DNA from: Flavobacteriaceae bacterium UBA3356
GTDB taxonomy: Bacteria; Bacteroidota; Bacteroidia; Flavobacteriales; Flavobacteriaceae
DNA length: 64,000 nucleotides
Direction: 5' to 3'
NCBI GenBank assembly: GCA_002360635.1
Contig: DEQW01000002.1
Coordinates: 124,001 to 188,000 of the forward strand
Under the pieces are notes generated by a model. It did no database searches and was not told the DNA's origin. It saw only the letters and a list, made by a program, of their open reading frames with translations. Both the position numbers and the translations under genes were made by a program. Positions 59,773-64,000 of this stretch are shown here, one piece after another; position 1 is the first letter of the stretch, and each line of letters opens with the position of its first letter.

Positions 59773-61650
59773 TTATTTGGTCAGATCGTACGCAAAAATG
59801 CTATTGTTATCGGCTTTGTAATATAAAATTCCGGCAATTTCATCTACTTGGTATTCTGGCTTCTTGTCCTTTAAGACAATTTCTTTTTCCTTGGCGCCCG
59901 AGTCTTTATTTAGTTTTACCAAGCCGACACCATCATCAAGTTTTGTCAATACAAATTGATTGTTTTTTGTAGCGGCTGTTGCTTTAAAACGTTTCAACAT
60001 TTCAGCTACTGAAGCACCACTTGCCATGGCCATTCCGCCACCTAAATCGGCATACCGTTCGCCTCTATCTGTATAAGCACCTAATTTATTACGGTTTTGA
60101 TTGGCTGCATTATATGCCGCCGCTGCGGTTGCTGCCGTTGCCACCGCAGTTACACCTGCAATGATTGCCCCAAAAGCACTTTTACCTGGTGCACGGTAAT
60201 ACTCGTGCCAGCTTTTACCACCTTGCCAGTCTAACAACATCATATTTTGGTCACTGGTCAATAAAATACCGTCATCTCGAACCTCAACGTGAGTAGGATC
60301 CTCTTTACCATCAAACTTAGATTCAGCTAAAGTGGATACTTCACCTGAGGTTGCATCGACAGCAAAAAGTTCATCATCGGCACTAATTAAATATCGTGAG
60401 TTTTTACTATCGTAGGTTGAGCTAACAGCATTGGCTCTTTTGTATTTTAATGGTTTTTTCCAAACCTGTTCTCCATTTTGAAGGTTAACGATATTTGCAT
60501 CTTCCGAAGTAATATAAATCAACCCTTGTGGCGTGTCGGCCATTGTTAAAATATTTTCTCCTGTCTTTAATGGTTTTTTGAAAAGTGTTTGCCCTTCAAA
60601 TGAAATTTTATTGATTCCACCTTCATAAATTCCGAAGAGAATACCATCTTCCATAATGTAAAAATGCTGAACATACCCTTTTGTTTTTGGTGCTTTGTCC
60701 CAAAGATCTTCGCCATCAGTAGCACTTAAAAAAGCGATTTTAGATTCTGAACGACCTCCGGCTAACTTCATTAATCCTTTTTTACCACTATTATCAACAT
60801 TGCTAACCACAGCTAGTCCATTGGGTAATATTTCAAAATTAGCAATACTGCCTTTTACCTTTTGTCCGTCGTTCCAGAGTTGCGCACCGTTTGTGCCGAT
60901 TTTATGGATTTTAGTATTGCTACCGTTATTGACACTTTCGAAAGCATAAATCTCTTTTTCAGTATTATCGGCAACCATCCAGTTTATGTTTTTTACTTTA
61001 TTGTTCCATAAAGTTTCACCAGTAAGCGATTTAGAGATTATCCCTTGACTTGTTGGCACCAACATTTTATTTTTCAATAATAAAGGGCGTCCAGTAACCA
61101 TATAGTTTTTCATAGTCACTTTACCTGGCTCAACCAAATTAAAACGATAGTCTTCGTTTCCGGTATTCAGATCATATACCGCTACTTGCGCAGCATACTG
61201 TTCATCTGATCGACGCTGACCGCTCACTACCAATTTATTTTGCGGCATTATTACGTCACAGGTCATTACTTGTTTCCAGCCATTGTCTTCGGTGCTAAAC
61301 AGTTTTTTACCTGATATATAATCGATTACTGCTTTTTTTGTAGAAAGACTGGCAAACCCTGTCTGCCCTACAATTACGTAAGGTGCTTGTGGTACAAAGA
61401 AAAGCTCTTCGGGTTTTACGCGGCCGTAATCGGTAAAGTTAAAAAGCAAATCACTGCTTCCCGGTTTTATACCTACTAAACCATCATTTGTAGCAACGAC
61501 CATTATACCACCTTCTGTAAGGGTCATTTCATTGATTTTAGCACCGGTATCGTATCTAAAATTTGGTTCTTCCGCACGTTGTGCAGTGGCTATCATTATT
61601 CCTATTGAAAGGAAAAAAGCCCAATTGATTAACATTTTTGAAGTTTTCAT
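59773..61650 (-). CDS. Exported PQQ-like beta-propeller protein
   Basis: A 625-residue protein with signal peptide (MKTSKMLINWAFFLSIGIMIATAQ). Repeated strands contain G-x-x-LW or A-x-x-G/D motifs typical of PQQ-enzyme-like propellers (GETLWNNK, GAQLWNDG, GEDLWDKA, GEQVWKK). No catalytic PQQ-binding residues were recognised, so a scaffold or sensory role is possible. Near residues 490-515 an Ala-rich hydrophobic stretch (AFGAIIAGVTAVATAATAAA) interrupts the propeller and could insert in a membrane. Site B lies upstream, placing it under the local palindrome-based control. Confidence 0.78.
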   Translation of the reverse strand: MKTSKMLINWAFFLSIGIMIATAQRAEEPNFRYDTGAKINEMTLTEGGIMVVATNDGLVGIKPGSSDLLFNFTDYGRVKPEELFFVPQAPYVIVGQTGFASLSTKKAVIDYISGKKLFSTEDNGWKQVMTCDVIMPQNKLVVSGQRRSDEQYAAQVAVYDLNTGNEDYRFNLVEPGKVTMKNYMVTGRPLLLKNKMLVPTSQGIISKSLTGETLWNNKVKNINWMVADNTEKEIYAFESVNNGSNTKIHKIGTNGAQLWNDGQKVKGSIANFEILPNGLAVVSNVDNSGKKGLMKLAGGRSESKIAFLSATDGEDLWDKAPKTKGYVQHFYIMEDGILFGIYEGGINKISFEGQTLFKKPLKTGENILTMADTPQGLIYITSEDANIVNLQNGEQVWKKPLKYKRANAVSSTYDSKNSRYLISADDELFAVDATSGEVSTLAESKFDGKEDPTHVEVRDDGILLTSDQNMMLLDWQGGKSWHEYYRAPGKSAFGAIIAGVTAVATAATAAAAYNAANQNRNKLGAYTDRGERYADLGGGMAMASGASVAEMLKRFKATAATKNNQFVLTKLDDGVGLVKLNKDSGAKEKEIVLKDKKPEYQVDEIAGILYYKADNNSIFAYDLTK

Positions 61651-61678
61651 AATCGTGGTTTTAGTTAAATGTATGTTT

Positions 61679-61726
61679 CAAAGATGCTACGTAACTACTT
61701 TATTATCAATAGGGCAATTGCCGTAT
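61679..61726 (-). promoter_or_regulatory. Palindromic operator plus -7 box before the propeller gene (site B)
   Basis: ATAGGGCAATTGCCGTAT (61709-61726) is the exact reverse complement of sites A and C. The core GGCAATTGCC is at 61713-61722; 26 nt then separate it from CATCTTTG on the minus strand (61686-61679). Confidence 0.8.
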
Positions 61727-61727
61727 T

Positions 61728-61828
61728 ATTCCTGAATAGGCAGGAATCTTGAACTCCTACAGGCATTAAAGTCTCTTAGTTGAAAATGGAAAGTAAACTC
61801 AAAAAGAGATTCCTGCCTTCGCAGGAAT
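61728..61828. repeat. Pair of short palindromes, possible small intergenic repeat element
   Basis: ATTCCTG/CAGGAAT hairpin at 61728-61747 and ATTCCTGC/GCAGGAAT hairpin at 61809-61828 share their arms and are 61 nt apart. Such arms recur as intergenic repeats in many flavobacterial genomes, as far as I recall. The segment between shows no gene. Confidence 0.5.
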
Positions 61829-61829
61829 T

Positions 61830-61868
61830 AAAAAAAACCGGAAGATGAACAAATTGTCCCGCTCCCGG
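61830..61868 (-). terminator. Terminator after the acidic lipoprotein gene
   Basis: On the minus strand CCGGGAG (61868-61862) pairs with CTTCCGG (61844-61838), with a further inner GGACA/TGTTC stem, followed by a run of eight T. It lies 43 nt past the stop at 61911. Confidence 0.7.
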
Positions 61869-61910
61869 CTCCACGTAAAAACCTCAACATCTGAGATTTT
61901 CTAACTCTTT

Positions 61911-62432
61911 TTATTGATCCGAAACTTTTATATTATATGCTCCATCACTTACAGTCACAGTGTCATTATTATCATCTAAATTATACCCTGTAAATGTGAA
62001 AGTTCCCTTTATGGTTTCACCATCAAAACTTGACACTTTCAACTCACCATTGTTACTTTGAGCATCTCCAACTGTGGTAAAAACAACTACAGTATTAGGA
62101 TCTGGATTATTTGGGTCTGGCAAATAACTATATGTCCCTATATTAGTAAAATTTAATTGATACGTGCCTTCTCCATCAAAACCTTGAATGATCATCTGTA
62201 GATTTTCAGATTCACTAGTTCCGCCACTAACTGCAAGTGACTGACCAGCTCCATTATCGGTGATTACAGCTTTAACAGTTCCTGTTAAGCCTTCAAAAGA
62301 ATTGCCATCGACTTTTGCAGTAAAATCACCTTCACCACCTTGAGAATCGCTTCCGCCATCGTCATCACTTTTACATGCTATTAATGACAAGCTTACAAAT
62401 AGAATTAAGGAAATAGTTTTTAACGTTTTCAT
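61911..62432 (-). CDS. Acidic lipoprotein, probably surface exposed
   Basis: A 173-residue lipoprotein. The signal peptide MKTLKTISLILFVSLSLIAC is followed by KSDDDGGSD, matching the Cys-plus-acidic surface export pattern. The body is beta-rich (FTAKVDGNSFEG, NLQMIIQGFDGEGTYQLNF, ETIKGTFTFTGYN). It resembles the many small flavobacterial lipoproteins of the DUF6252 type. Function unknown. Site C lies upstream with the same geometry as sites A, B and D. Confidence 0.8.
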   Translation of the reverse strand: MKTLKTISLILFVSLSLIACKSDDDGGSDSQGGEGDFTAKVDGNSFEGLTGTVKAVITDNGAGQSLAVSGGTSESENLQMIIQGFDGEGTYQLNFTNIGTYSYLPDPNNPDPNTVVVFTTVGDAQSNNGELKVSSFDGETIKGTFTFTGYNLDDNNDTVTVSDGAYNIKVSDQ

Positions 62433-62462
62433 AATTGTTGGGTTTTTGGTTATTGTATGCTA

Positions 62463-62510
62463 CAAAGATGTGGCAGGACCCAACTTTAATCAATACGGCA
62501 ATTGCCCTAT
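62463..62510 (-). promoter_or_regulatory. Palindromic operator plus -7 box before the acidic lipoprotein gene (site C)
   Basis: ATACGGCAATTGCCCTAT (62493-62510) with core GGCAATTGCC (62497-62506), then 26 nt, then CATCTTTG on the minus strand (62470-62463). The 18-bp operator is identical to site A. Confidence 0.8.
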
Positions 62511-62557
62511 TCTTATGTTTTACTGTGGTTTAGACATTTCAGAAGAATGTTTTTAAT

Positions 62558-63505
62558 CTAGAATTTAATGAAGGGAAGTTCTTTTTGAAGTGTTTCTATT
62601 TTCTTCTGAAGATTAATCTGAAACTTTTGGTGCGCCTCACCCGAAGGATTGAAAGGCCTATGTTTTAATCCACTTTGGATGGTTTCAATTTCTTTTTGAA
62701 GCGTATCGGTTTCTGAAGCAATCCAAACATCTTTAAATCGTTCCCAAATAATGGAAATAGCTAGATTATTTGGGTGAAGCATATCTTCTTCATAAAAACG
62801 ATAGTCGCGCAACTCGTCCATCATAATTTCAAAAGAAGGAAAATAAAAAGCTTGCTTTTTACCTAAAATGGCATCGTGTAGGCCAGAAAGCAAATGTGCT
62901 TTGCTCTGCATATTTTCTACAAAACCGTCTTTGATGTGCCGAACTGGCGAAACGGTGGTAATAACCGTAGCCTTAGGGTTTACGGTTTTAATAAGTGTAA
63001 GAGTATTTTCTATTGTGGCAGAAACTTCTTCAACAGAAAGCAGTTCTTTTAAAAACCTTTTCTGCGGAATTTTATGACAATTGGCTACAATCGCATCACT
63101 TTCTATAAATCGATAGACCCAAGCTGTCCCGAAGGTTAAAATGATATGGGAAGCTTGCTCAAGGTAGGTTTTTAAACTTTTTAAATTACCATTTAAATTT
63201 GAAATAAAAGCACCTTTATCACTCGTTGAAAGCTTTGAATGTGCCTCAAAACAATGCCATTGTTCGTTATGATGAAAGATATCTGCTTCAGTAAATAAAT
63301 CTTCATTAATGGCTCGTGTCACTAACTTTTCAATCGCAACCGGATGAAATACAATCCCAAATGGATTTTGAAGGTTCTGAAATTTATAATATTCAAGTTT
63401 TCCTCCAATGTTCTCTGTAAAACAAGACCCCATCAACAGGACTTTAGATGTATAATCTATCTGACTCTGTTGTGGGGTTAGTGCTATTTGCGTTTGTAAT
63501 TTCAA
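62558..63505 (-). CDS. GSCFA domain protein (SGNH-like hydrolase)
   Basis: A 315-residue protein with the name-giving motif LLMGSCFTENIGGKLEYYKF near residue 30, FGTAWVYRF near residue 125, and MLHPNNLAISIIWERF near residue 240. The Ser of GSCF and the late Asp/His-type motif LHPN suggest an SGNH-like esterase, but no substrate is known. It follows alaS by 2 nt, an arrangement common in flavobacteria. Confidence 0.9.
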   Translation of the reverse strand: MKLQTQIALTPQQSQIDYTSKVLLMGSCFTENIGGKLEYYKFQNLQNPFGIVFHPVAIEKLVTRAINEDLFTEADIFHHNEQWHCFEAHSKLSTSDKGAFISNLNGNLKSLKTYLEQASHIILTFGTAWVYRFIESDAIVANCHKIPQKRFLKELLSVEEVSATIENTLTLIKTVNPKATVITTVSPVRHIKDGFVENMQSKAHLLSGLHDAILGKKQAFYFPSFEIMMDELRDYRFYEEDMLHPNNLAISIIWERFKDVWIASETDTLQKEIETIQSGLKHRPFNPSGEAHQKFQINLQKKIETLQKELPFIKF

Positions 63506-63507
63506 GA

Positions 63508-64000
63508 TTATGAGATATAGTCTTTTGCTTTGTTCAATGCTTCATTTATACCTTCTGGGTTTTTCCCTCCAGCTGTTGCGAAAAACGGCTGTCCGCCACC
63601 GCCACCTTGAATGTGTTTTCCAAGTTCGCGTACTATTTGTCCTGCGTTCAACTTTTTATCGGTTGCTAAATCTTTAGAGATATAGCACGTAAGCAACGCT
63701 TTTCCGTTTTGTTTTGATCCGAATAAAATGAAAAGGTTATCTACTTCTCCACCCATTTCAAAAGCTAAATCTTTCATTCCTGAAGCATCTAAATCTACTT
63801 CCTTTGCCAAAAAGTTAATGCCGTTTACGGTTTCAAGCTCGTTTTTTAAATCGCCTTTTAAGTTTTTAGCTTTATCTTTTAATAATTCCTGAACCTGCTT
63901 CTGTAGCGCATTGTTTTCTTCTTGTAAACTACTTACTGCCTTAACAGGGTTTTGAGCGTTCAACGTTTTCTTTATCTCCGCATATTGGTTACTTCTATCT
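63508..64000 (-). CDS. alaS: Alanyl-tRNA synthetase, C-terminal part (partial)
   Basis: The frame is open to the right edge, so only the last 163 codons are present. A coiled-coil segment (VSSLQEENNALQKQVQELLKD) leads into the DHHA1 domain, marked by QIVRELGKHIQGGGGGQPFFATAGGK near the end. This is the C-Ala region that helps tRNA binding and dimerisation. The catalytic and editing domains lie outside the window. Confidence 0.95.
   Translation of the reverse strand, partial: DRSNQYAEIKKTLNAQNPVKAVSSLQEENNALQKQVQELLKDKAKNLKGDLKNELETVNGINFLAKEVDLDASGMKDLAFEMGGEVDNLFILFGSKQNGKALLTCYISKDLATDKKLNAGQIVRELGKHIQGGGGGQPFFATAGGKNPEGINEALNKAKDYIS

Overview
The window is A+T-rich chromosomal DNA from a member of the Bacteroidota, almost certainly a marine-type Flavobacteriaceae. 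The evidence is the gliding genes gldA, gldB and gldC, type IX secretion C-terminal sorting domains, lipoproteins whose lipobox cysteine is followed by acidic surface-export-like residues, a GSCFA protein beside alaS, a type I-beta DAHP synthase fused to chorismate mutase, and promoters of the Bacteroidota form TAnnTTTG with little Shine-Dalgarno signal. No phage, insertion sequence or CRISPR array was seen.

Layout. 1-570: tail of a probable SusD-like lipoprotein gene, two strong terminators and tRNA-Arg(UCG). 571-17175 (minus): complete division and cell-wall (dcw) cluster, mraZ-rsmH-ftsL-ftsI-murE-mraY-[four-helix gene]-murD-ftsW-murG-murC-ftsQ-ftsA-ftsZ, then yqeY, headed by a triple MraZ box. 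17397-24097: hydrolase, engB, gldC/gldB, nadE, an atypical response regulator and dnaG. 24222-31619: sigma factor/anti-sigma-like/outer-membrane set, polyprenyl synthase, rlmN and two secreted T9SS proteins. 31753-41301 (minus): a long run from DAHP synthase/chorismate mutase to aroA, with queA behind its own promoter, headed by an aromatic leader peptide and attenuator. 41417-46074: gldA and a tandemly duplicated PagL-like/DUF2807 pair. 46105-54006: amino-acid and sulfur metabolism (dehydratase, CysH-like, Rrf2, OsmC, hom, metX, metY) facing metK across a region holding two different SAM riboswitches. 54085-64000: amidase, DUF302 lipoprotein, a two-component system with envelope genes, GSCFA and the end of alaS.

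Most interesting. (1) Four copies of a palindrome (core GGCAATTGCC, one copy with a single change) lie upstream of four neighbouring genes, always exactly 26 nt from a TAnnTTTG-like -7 box. This looks like an undescribed self-contained regulon of the local histidine kinase/response regulator pair. (2) A SAM-I riboswitch (minus, metY) and a SAM-II-type riboswitch (plus, metK) face apart in one 528-bp gap. (3) A 14-codon leader rich in Tyr and Trp plus terminator and antiterminator precedes DAHP synthase. (4) A four-helix-bundle gene flanked by 7-bp-period repeats sits between mraY and murD, and the repeats now encode the start of MurD. (5) One response regulator has Glu in place of the phosphoacceptor Asp, and DnaG lacks all four zinc ligands.

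All calls come from reading the sequence; no database search was possible, so family names rest on recognised motifs.
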